Assembly (NCBI RefSeq): GCF_932526225.1
Contig: NC_064037.1
Location: 868,001-932,000, forward strand
Reading direction: 5' to 3'
From: Nematostella vectensis
Lineage: Eukaryota > Cnidaria > Anthozoa > Actiniaria > Edwardsiidae
DNA: 64,000 nt
The notes beneath the pieces are model-generated. The model saw only the letters and a program-made list of their open reading frames with translations, made no database searches and was not told the origin of the DNA. Each line of letters opens with the position of its first letter. Within the stretch, counting starts at the first letter, position 1. This document shows, one piece after another, positions 11,202 through 24,000 of this stretch. The translations under genes were made by a program, and so were the position numbers.

Positions 11202-14200
11202 TATTTTTTTTTCTTTACTTTTTTTTCAAATATTGATACTTAATTATACTGTTCTTGGTGTGTCATGACATAAAAAGAAGGTATAGGGACATTTTTATGT
11301 ACTCTCAGCATCTTTGATGTGCTCATGCTTTGTTCAGGATCCTGTACATATTTTATGCACACAAGAACTAACTAGATTCCTTGGATAACTTGATTAAGTA
11401 GATTCTAACATAGAGCATAGCGCTCGATAGATTGATATACCTTTTTTTCCGAGTATACTGTTTTATTTTTCCTAATGTTACTTTTTGGAATTTACATTCG
11501 GAAAAAAAAATATCGATTGTAACCTTTTGGAGGTTACACTCGTAAAACAAATTCCCAAATGTAACCCTGAAGCTTTTCCCGAATGTAACCTCCAGTCCGA
11601 TGGTGACTTTGCTTGGGATAGTTTACGATACCAATAGTATTAAAAGTAATTTTCATTACAATTCCCTTCAGCAATGCCACGTTAGTCTTTCGTTGCGGGC
11701 ACTTGACTACTAACGCAGCCACCCGGGTTCGATTCCCGCTGATAGTCAATTTTTTTTTCTTTATTTTTTTTCAAATATCGATATTTAATTATACTGTTCT
11801 TGGTGTGTCATGACATAAAAAGAAGGTATAGGGACATTTTTATGTACTCTCAGCATCTTTGATGTGCTCATGCTTTGTTCAGGATCCTGTACATATTTTA
11901 TGCACACAAGAACTAACTAGATTCCTTGGATAACTTGATTAAGTAGATTCTAACATAGAGCATAGCGCTCGATAGATTGATATACCTTTTTTTCCGAGTA
12001 TACTGTTTTATTTTTCCTAATGTTACTTTTTGGAATTTACATTCGGAAAAAAAATTATCGATTGTAACCTTTTGGAGGTTACACTCGTAAAACAAATTCC
12101 CGAATGTAACCCTGAAGCTTTTCCCGAATGTAACCTCCAGTCCGATGGTGACTTTTCTTGGGATAGTTTACGATACCAATAGTATTAAAAGTAATTTTCA
12201 TTACAATTCCCTTCAGCAATGCCACGTTAGTCCATCGTTGTGGGCACTTGACTACTAACGCAGCTACCCGGGTTCGATTCCCGCTGATAGCCTATTTTTT
12301 TACTTTCTTTTTTTTTTAATTTCGATACTTAATTATACTGTTCTTGGTGTGTCATGACATAAAAAGAAGGTATAGGGACATTTTTATGTACTCTCAGCAT
12401 CTTTGATGTGCTCATGCTTTGTTCAGGATCCTGAATATATTTTATGCACACAGGAACTAACTAGATTCCTTGGATAACTTGATTAAGTAGATTTTAACAT
12501 AGAGCATAGCGCTCGATAGATTGATATACCTTTTTTTCCGAGTTTTCTGTTTTATTTTTCCTAATGTTACTTTTTTGGAATTTACATTCGGAAAAAAAAT
12601 TTATCGATTGTAACCTTTTGGAGGTTACACTCGTAAAACAAATTCCCGAATGTAACCCTGAAGCTTTTCCCGAATGTAACCTCCAGTCCGATGGTGACTT
12701 TGCTTGGGATAGTTTACGATACCAATAGTATTAAAAGTAATTTTCATTACAATTCCCTTCAGCAATGCCACGTTAGTCTTTCGTTGCGGGCACTTGACTA
12801 CTAACGCAGCGACTAGGGTTCGATTCCCGCCAATAGCCTATTTTTTTTTTCTTTATTTTTTTTTTTTTTAATATCGATACTTAATTATACTGTTCTTGGT
12901 GTGTCATGACATAAAAAGAAGGTATAGGGACATTTTTATGTACTCTCAGCATCTTTGATGTGCTCATGCTTTGTTCAGGATCCTGTACATATTTTATGCA
13001 CACAAGAACTAACTAGATTCCTTGGATAACTTGATTAAGTAGATTCTAACATAGAGCATAGCGCTCGATAGATTGATATACCTTTTTTTCCTAGTATACT
13101 GTTTTATGTTTCCTAATGTTACTTTTTGGAATTTACATTCGGAAAAAAAAATATCGATTGTAACCTTTTGGAGGTTACACTCGTAAAACAAATTCCCAAA
13201 TGTAACCCTGAAGCTTTTCCCGAATGTAACCTCCAGTCCGATGGTGACTTTGCTTGGGATAGTTTACGATACCAATAGTATTAAAAGTAATTTTCATTAC
13301 AATTCCCTTCAGCAATGCCACGTTAGTCTTTCGTTGCGGGCACTTGACTACTAACGCAGCGACTCGGGTTCGATTCCCGCCAATAGCCTATTTTTTTTTC
13401 TTTATTTTTTTTTTTTTATATCGATACTTAATTATACTGTTCTTGGTGTGTCATGACATAAAAAGAAGGTATAGGGATATTTTTATGTACTCTCAGCATC
13501 TTTGATGTGCTTATGCCTTGTTCAGGATCCTGTACATATTTTATGCACACAAGAACTAACTAGATTCCTTGGATAACTTGATTAAGTAGATTCTAACATA
13601 GAGCATAGCGCTCGATAGATTGATATACCTTTTTTTCCGAGTATACTGTTTTATTTTTCCTAATGTTACTTTTTGGAATTTACATTCGGAAAAAAAATTA
13701 TCGATTGTAACCTTTTGGAGGTTACACTCGTAAAACAAATTCCCGAATGTAACCCTGAAGCTTTTCCCGAATGTAACCTCCAGTCCGATGGTGACTTTGC
13801 TTGGGATAGTTTACGATACCAATAGTATTAAAAGTAATTTTCATTACAATTCCCTTCAGCAATGCCACGTTAGTCTTTCGTTGCGGGCACTTGACTACTA
13901 ACGCAGCGACTAGGGTTCGATTCCCGCCAATAGCCTATTTTTTTTTTCTTTATTTTTTTTTTTTTTAATATCGATACTTAATTATACTGTTCTTGGTGTG
14001 TCATGACATAAAAAGAAGGTATAGGGACATTTTTATGTACTCTCAGCATCTTTGATGTGCTCATGCTTTGTTCAGGATCCTGTACATATTTTATGCACAC
14101 AAGAACTAACTAGATTCCTTGGATAACTTGATTAAGTAGATTCTAACATAGAGCATAGCGCTCGATAGATTGATATACCTTTTTTTCCGAGTATACTGTT

Positions 14201-16677
14201 TTATTTTTCCTAATGTTACTTTTTGGAATTTACATTCGGAAAAAAAATTATCGATTGTAACCTTTTGGAGGTTACACTCGTAAAACAAATTCCCGAATGT
14301 AACCCTGAAGCTTTTCCCGAATGTAACCTCCAGTCCGATGGTGACTTTTCTTGGGATAGTTTACGATACCAATAGTATTAAAAGTAATTTTCATTACAAT
14401 TCCCTTCAGCAATGCCACGTTAGTCCATCGTTGTGGGCACTTGACTACTAACGCAGCTACCCGGGTTCGATTCCCGCTGATAGCCTATTTTTTTACTTTC
14501 TTTTTTTTTTAATTTCGATACTTAATTATACTGTTCTTGGTGTGTCATGACATAAAAAGAAGGTATAGGGACATTTTTATGTACTCTCAGCATCTTTGAT
14601 GTGCTCATGCTTTGTTCAGGATCCTGAATATATTTTATGCACACAGGAACTAACTAGATTCCTTGGATAACTTGATTAAGTAGATTTTAACATAGAGCAT
14701 AGCGCTCGATAGATTGATATACCTTTTTTTCCGAGTTTTCTGTTTTATTTTTCCTAATGTTACTTTTTTGGAATTTACATTCGGAAAAAAAAATTATCGA
14801 TTGTAACCTTTTGGAGGTTACACTCGTAAAACAAATTCCCGAATGTAACCCTGAAGCTTTTCCCGAATGTAACCTCCAGTCCGATGGTGACTTTGCTTGG
14901 GATAGTTTACGATACCAATAGTATTAAAAGTAATTTTCATTACAATTCCCTTCAGCAATGCCACGTTAGTCTTTCGTTGCGGGCACTTGACTACTAACGC
15001 AGCGACTAGGGTTCGATTCCCGCCAATAGCCTATTTTTTTTTCTTTATTTTTTTTTTTTTTTAATATCGATACTTAATTATACTGTTCTTGGTGTGTCAT
15101 GACATAAAAAGAAGGTATAGGGACATTTTTATGTACTCTCAGCATCTTTGATGTGCTCATGCTTTGTTCAGGATCCTGTACATATTTTATGCACACAAGA
15201 ACTAACTAGATTCCTTGGATAACTTGATTAAGTAGATTCTAACATAGAGCATAGCGCTCGATAGATTGATATACCTTTTTTTCCTAGTATACTGTTTTAT
15301 GTTTCCTAATGTTACTTTTTGGAATTTACATTCGGAAAAAAAAATATCGATTGTAACCTTTTGGAGGTTACACTCGTAAAACAAATTCCCAAATGTAACC
15401 CTGAAGCTTTTCCCGAATGTAACCTCCAGTCCGATGGTGACTTTGCTTGGGATAGTTTACGATACCAATAGTATTAAAAGTAATTTTCATTACAATTCCC
15501 TTCAGCAATGCCACGTTAGTCTTTCGTTGCGGGCACTTGACTACTAACGCAGCGACTAGGGTTCGATTCCCGCCAATAGCCTATTTTTTTTTCTTTATTT
15601 TTTTTTTTTTTTTATATCGATACTTAATTATACTGTTCTTGGTGTGTCATGACATAAAAAGAAGGTATAGGGATATTTTTATGTACTCTCAGCATCTTTG
15701 ATGTGCTTATGCCTTGTTCAGGATCCTGTACATATTTTATGCACACAAGAACTAACTAGATTCCTTGGATAACTTGATTAAGTAGATTCTAACATAGAGC
15801 ATAGCGCTCGATAGATTGATATACCTTTTTTTCCGAGTATACTGTTTTATTTTTCCTAATGTTACTTTTTGGAATTTACATTCGGAAAAAAAATTATCGA
15901 TTGTAACCTTTTGGAGGTTACACTCGTAAAACAAATTCCCGAATGTAACCCTGAAGCTTTTCCCGAATGTAACCTCCAGTCCGATGGTGACTTTGCTTGG
16001 GATAGTTTACGATACCAATAGTATTAAAAGTAATTTTCATTACAATTCCCTTCAGCAATGCCACGTTAGTCTTTCGTTGCGGGCACTTGACTACTAACGC
16101 AGCGACTCGGGTTCTATTCCCGCTGATAGCCTATTTTTTTTTCTTTATTTTTTTTTTAATATCGATACTTAATTATACTGTTCTTGATGTGTCATGACAT
16201 AAAAAGAAGGTATAGGGATATTTTTATGTACTCTCAGCATCTTTGATGTGCTCATGCTTTGTTCAGGATCCTGTACATATTTTATGCACACAAGAACTAA
16301 CTAGATTCCTTGGATAACTTGATTAAGTAGATTCTAACATAGAGCATAGCGCTCGATAGATTGATATACCTTTTTTTCCGAGTATACTGTTTTATTTTTC
16401 CTAATGTTACTTTTTGGAATTTACATTCGGAAAAAAAAATTATCGATTGTAACCTTTTGGAGGTTACACTCGTAAAACAAATTTCCGAATGTAACCCTGA
16501 AGCTTTTCCGGAATGTAACCTCCAGTCCGATGGTGACTTTGCTTGGGATAGTTTACGATACCAATAGTATTAAAAGTAATTTTTATTACAATTCCATTCA
16601 GCAATGCCACGTTAGTCTATCGTTGCGGGCACTTGACTACTAACCCAGCTACCCGGGTTCGATTCCCGCTGATAGCC
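11202..16677 (+). repeat. 546-bp satellite array, segment 3 (10 units, four-unit duplication)
   Basis: B boxes start at 11726, 12271, 12817, 13367, 13914, 14464, 15010, 15560, 16110 and 16656. The four units at 12271-13914 repeat at 14464-16110 with offsets of 2193-2196 bp. Private markers confirm this: TTTTATGTTTCC at about 13,105 and 15,298, GCTTATGCCTTG at about 13,510 and 15,707, and GACTAGGGTTCG at 12,812, 13,908, 15,005 and 15,555. The pair 11726/12271 is the GATAGTCAA then CCATCG module seen elsewhere. The copy at 16110 has a broken B box. Confidence 0.93.
16060..16131 (+). pseudogene. tRNA-like element with broken B box (GGTTCTATTCC)
   Basis: The G of the invariant TTCGA is T here. 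This G is central to TFIIIC contact in known tRNA genes, so this copy is the one most likely to be silent. It is the last unit of the second copy of the four-unit duplication; its partner at 13914 keeps the G, so the change came after that duplication. Confidence 0.6.
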
Positions 16678-19600
16678 TATTTTTTTACTTTCTTTTTTTT
16701 TTAAATATCGATACTTAATTATACTGTTCTTGGTGTGTCATGACATAAAAAGAAGGTATAGGGACATTTTTATGTACTCTCAGCATCTTTGATGTGCTCA
16801 TGCTTTGTTCAGGATCCTGTACATATTTTATGCACACAAGAACTAACTAGATTCCTTGGATAACTTGATTAAGTAGATTCTAACATAGAGCATAGCGCTC
16901 GATAGATTGATATACCTTTTTTCCGAGTATACTGTTTTATTTTTCCTAATGTTACTTTTTGGAATTTACATTCGGAAAAAAAATTATCGATTGTAACCTT
17001 TTGGAGGTTACACTCGTAAAACAAATTCCCGAATGTAACCCTGAAGCTTTTCCCGAATGTAACCTCCAGTCCGATGGTGACTTTGCTTGGGATAGTTTAC
17101 GATACCAATAGTATTTAAAGTAATTTTCATTACAATTCCCTTCAGCAATGCCACGTTAGTCTTTCGTTGCGGGCACTTGACTACTAACGCAGCGACCCGG
17201 GTTCGATTCCCGCTGATAGCCTATTTTTTTTTCTTTATTTTTATTTTTTAAATATCGATAATTAATTATACTGTTCTTGGTGTGTCATGACATAAAAAGA
17301 AGGTATAGGGATATTTTTATGTACTCTCAGCATCTTTGATGTGCTCATGCTTTGTTCAGGATCATGTACATATTTTATGCACACAAGAACTAACTAGATT
17401 CCTTGGATAACTTGATTAAGTAGATTCTAACATAGAGCATAGCGCTCGATAGATTGATATACCTTTTTTTCCGAGTATACTGTTTTATTTTTCCTAATGT
17501 TACTTTTTGGAATTTACATTCGGAAAAAAAATTATCGATTGTAACTTTTTGGAGGTTACACTCGTAAAACAAATTCCCGAATGTAACCCTGAAGCTTTTC
17601 CCGAATGTAACCTCCAGTCCGATGGTGACTTTGCTTGGGATAGTTTACGATACCAATAGTATTAAAAGTAATTTTCATTACAATTCCCTTCAGCAATGCC
17701 ACGTTAGTCTTTCGTTGCGGGCACTTGACTACTAACGCAGCGACCCGGGTTCGATTCCCGCTGATAGTCAATTTTTTTTTCTTTATTTTTTTTCAAATAT
17801 CGATACTTAATTATACTGTTCTTGGTGTGTCATGACATAAAAAGAAGGTATAGGGACATTTTTATGTACTCTCAGCATCTTTGATGTGCTCATGCTTTGT
17901 TCAGGATCCTGTACATATTTTATGCACACAAGAACTAACTAGATTCCTTGGATAACTTGATTAAGTAGATTCTAACATAGAGCATAGCGCTCGATAGATT
18001 GATATACCTTTTTTTCCGAGTATACTGTTTTATTTTTCCTAATGTTACTTTTTGGAATTTACATTCGGAAAAAAAATTATCGATTGTAACCTTTTGGAGG
18101 TTACACTCGTAAAACAAATTCCCGAATGTAACCCTGAAGCTTTTCCCGAATGTAACCTCCAGTCCGATGGTGACTTTTCTTGGGATAGTTTACGATACCA
18201 ATAGTGTTAAAAGTAATTTTTATTACAATTCCCTTCAGCAATGCCACGTTAGTCCATCGTTGTGGGCACTTGACTACTAACGCAGCGACCCGGGTTCGAT
18301 TCCCGCTAATAGCCTATTTTTTTACTTTCTTTTTTTTTTAATTTCGATACTTAATTATACTGTTCTTGGTGTGTCATGACATAAAAAGAAGGTATAGGGA
18401 CATTTTTATGTACTCTCAGCATCTTTGATGTGCTCATGCTTTGTTCAGGATCCTGAATATATTTTATGCACACAGGAACTAACAAGATTCCTTTGATAAC
18501 TTGATTAAGTAGATTCTAACATAGAGCATAGCGCTCGATAGATTGATATACCTTTTTTTCCGAGTATACTGTTTTATTTTTCCTAATGTTACTTTTTGGA
18601 ATTTATATTCGGAAAAAAAATTATCGATTGTAACCTTTTGGAGGTTACACTCGTAAAACATATTCCCGAATGTAACACTGAAGCTTTTCCCGAATGTAAC
18701 CTCCAGTCCGATGGTGACTTTTCTTGGGATAGTTTACGATACCAATAGTATTAAAAGTAATTTTCATTACAATTCCCTTCAGCAATGCCACGTTAGTCTT
18801 TCGTTGCGGGCACTTGACTACTAACGCAGCGACCCCGGTTCGATTCCCGCTGATAGTCAATTTTTTTTTTCTTTATTTTTTTTCAAATATCGATACTTAA
18901 TTATACTGTTCTTGGTGTGTCATGACATAAAAAGAAGGTATAGGGACATTTTTATGTACTCTCAGCATCTTTGATGTGCTCATGCTTTGTTCAGGATCCT
19001 GTACATATTTTATGCACACAAGAACTAACTAGATTCCTTGGATAACTTGATTAAGTAGATTCTAACATAGAGCATAGCGCTCGATAGATTGATATACCTT
19101 TTTTTCCGAGTATACTGTTTTATTTTTCCTAATGTTACTTTTTGGAATTTACATTCGGAAAAAAAATTATCGATTGTAACCTTTTGGAGGTTACACTCGT
19201 AAAACAAATTCCCGAATGTAACCCTGAAGCTTTTCCCGAATGTAACCTCCAGTCCGATGGTGACTTTTCTTGGGATAGTTTACGATACCAATAGTGTTAA
19301 AAGTAATTTTCATTACAATTCCCTTCAGCAATGCCACGTTAGTCCATCGTTGTGGGCACTTGACTACTAACGCAGCGACCCGGGTTCGATTCCCGCTAAT
19401 AGCCTATTTTTTTACTTTCTTTTTTTTTTAATTTCGATACTTAATTATACTGTTCTTGGTGTGTCATGACATAAAAAGAAGGTATAGGGACATTTTTATG
19501 TACTCTCAGCATCTTTGATGTGCTCATGCTTTGTTCAGGATCCTGAATATATTTTATGCACACAGGAACTAACAAGATTCCTTTGATAACTTGATTAAGT

Positions 19601-21038
19601 AGATTCTAACATAGAGCATAGCGCTCGATAGATTGATATACCTTTTTTTCCGAGTATACTGTTTTATTTTTCCTAATGTTACTTTTTGGAATTTACATTC
19701 GGAAAAAAAATTATCGATTGTAACCTTTTGGAGGTTACACTCGTAAAACATATTCCCGAATGTAACACTGAAGCTTTTCCCGAATTTAACCTCCAGTCCG
19801 ATGGTGACTTTTCTTGGGATAGTTTACGATACCAATAGTATTAAAAGTAATTTTCATTACAATTCCCTTCAGCAATGCCACGTTAGTCTTTCGTTGCGGG
19901 CACTTGACTACTAACGCAGCGACCCGGGTTCGATTCCCGCTGATAGTCAATTTTTTTTTTCTTTATTTTTTTTTAAATATCGATACTTAATTATACTGTT
20001 CTTGTTGTGTCATGACATAAAAAGAAGGTATAGGGACATTTTTATGTACTCTCAGCATCTTTGATGTGCTCATGCTTTGTTCAGGATCCTGTACATATTT
20101 TATGCACACAAGAACTAACTAGATTCCTTGGATAACTTGATTAAGTAGATTCTAACATAGAGCATAGCGCTCGATAGATTGATATACCTTTTTTTCCGAG
20201 TATACTGTTTTATTTTTCCTAATGTTACTTTTTGGAATTTACATTCGGAAAAAAAATTATCGATTGTAACCTTTTGGAGGTTACACTCGTAAAACAAATT
20301 CCCGAATGTAACCCTGAAGCTTTTCCCGAATGTAACCTCCAGTCCGATGGTGACTTTTCTTGGGATAGTTTACGATACCAATAGTGTTAAAAGTAATTTT
20401 CATTACAATTCCCTTCAGCAATGCCACGTTAGTCCATCGTTGTGGGCACTTGACTACTAAAGCAGCGACCCGGGTTCGATTCCCGCTAATAGCCTATTTT
20501 TTTACTTTCTTTTTTTTTTAATTTCGATACTTAATTATACTGTTCTTGGTGTGTCATGACATAAAAAGAAGGTATAGGGACATTTTTATGTACTCTCAGC
20601 ATCTTTGATGTGCTCATGCTTTGTTCAGGATCCTGAATATATTTTATGCACACAGGAACTAACAAGATTCCTTTGATAACTTGATTAAGTAGATTCTAAC
20701 ATAGAGCATAGCGCTCGATAGATTGATATACCTTTTTTTCCGAGTATACTGTTTTATTTTTCCTAATGTTACTTTTTGGAATTTACATTCGGAAAAAAAA
20801 TTATCGATTGTAACCTTTTGGAGGTTACACTCGTAAAACATATTCCCGAATGTAACCCTGAAGCTTTTCCCGAATGTAACCTCCAGTCCGATGGTGACTT
20901 TGCTTGGGATAGTTTACGATACCAATAGTATTAAAAGTAATTTTCATTACAATTCCCTTCAGCAATGTCACGTTAGTCTTTCGTTGCGGGCACTTGACTA
21001 CTAACGCAGCGACCCGGGTTCGATTCCCGCTGATAGCC
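16678..21038 (+). repeat. 546-bp satellite array, segment 4 (8 units, two-unit repeat three times)
   Basis: B boxes start at 17200, 17748, 18293, 18837, 19383, 19927, 20473 and 21017. The two-unit pair 17748/18293 recurs at 18837/19383 and 19927/20473 with offsets of 1089-1090 bp. Shared private variants are CCCGCTAATAGCC at about 18,300, 19,390 and 20,480, and AACAAGATTCCTTTG at about 18,482, 19,572 and 20,662. This is the cleanest higher-order repeat in the window. The first unit of each pair ends GATAGTCAA and the second has the CCATCG D loop. No gene is seen. Confidence 0.93.
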
Positions 21039-24000
21039 TATTTTTTTTTCTTTATTTTTTTTTTTAAATATCGATACTTAATTATACTGTTCTTGGTGTG
21101 TCATGACATAAAAAGAAGGTATAGGGACATTTTAATGTACTCTCAGCACCTTTGATGTGCTCATGCTTTGTTCAGGATCCTGTACATATTTTATGCACAC
21201 AAGAACTAACTAGATTCCTTGGATAACTTGATTAAGTAGATTCTAACATAGAGCATAGCGATCGATAGATTGATATACCTTTTTTTCCGAGTATACTGTT
21301 TTATTTTTCCTAATGTTACTTTTTGGAATTTACATTCGGAAAAAAAATTATCGATTGTAACCTTTTGGAGGTTACACTCGTAAAACAAATTCCCGAATGT
21401 AACCCTGAAGCTTTTCCCGAATGTAACCTCCAGTCCGATGGTGACTTTGCTTGGGATAGTTTACGATACCCATAGTATTAAAAGTAATTTTCATTACAAT
21501 TCCCTTCAGCAATGCCACGTTAGTCTATCGTTGCGGGCACTTGACTACTAACGCAGCGACCCGGGTTCGATTCCCGCTGATAGCCTATTTTTTTACTTTT
21601 TTTTTTTTTAAATATCGATACTTAATTATACTGTTCTTTGTGTCATGACATAAAAAGAAGGTATAGGGACATTTTTATGTACTCTCAGCATCTTTGATGT
21701 GCTCATGCTTTGTTCAGGATCATGTACATATTTTATGCACACAAGAACTAACTAGATTCCTTGGATAACTTGATTAAGTAGATTCTAACATAGAGCATAG
21801 CGCTCGATAGATTGATATACCTTTTTTCCGAGTATACTGTTTTATTTTTCCTAATGTTACTTTTTGGAATTTACATTCGGAAAAAAAATTATCGATTGTA
21901 ACCTTTTGGAGGTTACACTCGTAAAACAAATTCCCGAATGTAACCCTGAAGCTTTTCCCGAATGTAACCTCCAGTCCGATGGTGACTTTGCTTGGGATAG
22001 TTTACGATACCAATAGTATTAAAAGTAATTTTCATTACAATTCCCTTCAGCAATGCCACGTTAGTCTTTCGTTGCTGGCACTTGACTACTAACGCATCGA
22101 CCCGGGTTCGATTCCCGCTGATAGCCTATTTTTTTTTCTTTATTTTTATTTTTTAAATATCGATACTTAATTATACTGTTCTTGGTGTGTCATGACATAA
22201 AAAGAAGGTATAGGGATATTTTTATGTACTCTCAGCATCTTTGATGTGCTCATGCTTTGTTCAGGATCCTGTACATATTTTATGCACACAAGAACTAACT
22301 AGATTCCTTGGATAACTTGATTAAGTAGATTCTAACATAGAGCATAGCGCTCGATAGATTGATATACCTTTTTTTCCGAGTATACTGTTTTATTTTTCCT
22401 AATGTTACTTTTTGGAATTTACATTCGGAAAAAAAATTTTCGATTGTAACTTTTTGGAGGTTACACTCGTAAAACAAATTCCCGAATGTAACACTGAAGC
22501 TTTTCTTGAATGTAACCTCCAGTCCGATGGTGACTTTTCTTGGGATAGTTTACGATACCAATAGTATTAAAAGTAATTTTCATTACAATTCCCTTCAGCA
22601 ATGCCACGTTAGTCTTTCGTTGCGGGCACTTGACTACTAACGCAGCCACCCGGGTTCGATTCCCGCTGATAGTCAATTTTTTTTTCTTTATTTTTTTTCA
22701 AATATCGATATTTAATTATACTGTTCTTGGTGTGTCATGACATAAAAAGAAGGTATAGGGACATTTTTATGTACTCTCAGCATCTTTGATGTGCTCATGC
22801 TTTGTTCAGGATCCTGTACATATTTTATGCACACAAGAACTAACTAGATTCCTTGGATAACTTGATTAAGTAGATTCTAACATAGAGCATAGCGCTCGAT
22901 AGATTGATATACCTTTTTTTCCGAGTATACTGTTTTATTTTTCCTAATGTTACTTTTTGGAATTTACATTCGGAAAAAAAATTATCGATTGTAACCTTTT
23001 GGAGGTTACACTCGTAAAACAAATTCCCGAATGTAACCCTGAAGCTTTTCCCGAATGTAACCTCCAGTCCGATGGTGACTTTTCTTGGGATTGTTTACGA
23101 TACCAATAGTATTAAAAGTAATTTTCATTACAATTCCCTTCAGCAATGCCACGTTAGTCCATCGTTGTGGGCACTTGACTACTAACGCAGCTACCCGGGT
23201 TCGATTCCCGCTGATAGCCTATTTTTTTACTTTCTTTTTTTTTTAATTTCGATACTTAATTATACTGTTCTTGGTGTGTCATGACATAAAAAGAAGGTAT
23301 AGGGACATTTTTATGTACTCTCAGCATCTTTGATGTGCTCATGCTTTGTTCAGGATCCTGAATATATTTTATGCACACAGGAACTAACTAGATTCCTTGG
23401 ATAACTTGATTAAGTAGATTCTAACATAGAGCATAGCGCTCGATAGATTGATATACCTTTTTTTCCGAGTTTTCTGTATTATTTTTCCTAATGTTACTTT
23501 TTTGGAATTTACATTCGGAAAAAAAATTATCGATTGTAACCTTTTGGAGGTTACACTCGTAAAACAAATTCCCGAATGTAACCCTGAAACTTTTCCCGAA
23601 TGTAACCTCCAGTCCGATGGTGACTTTGCTTGGGATAGTTTACAATACCAATAGTATTAAAAGTAATTTTCATTACAATTCCCTTCAGCAATGTCACGTT
23701 AGTCTTTCGTTGCGGGCACTTGACTACTAACGCAGCGACCCGGGTTCGATTCCCGCTGATAGCCTATTTTTTTTTCTTTATTTTTTTTTTAAATATCGAT
23801 ACTTAATTATACTGTTCTTGGTGTGTGACATAAAAAGAAGGTATAGGGACATTTTTATGTACTCTCAGCATCTTTGATGTGCTCATGCTTTGTTCAGGAT
23901 CCTGTACATATTATATGCACACAAGAACTAACTAGATTCCTTGGATAACATGATTAAGTAGATTCTAACATAGAGCATAGCGCTCGATAGATTGATATAC

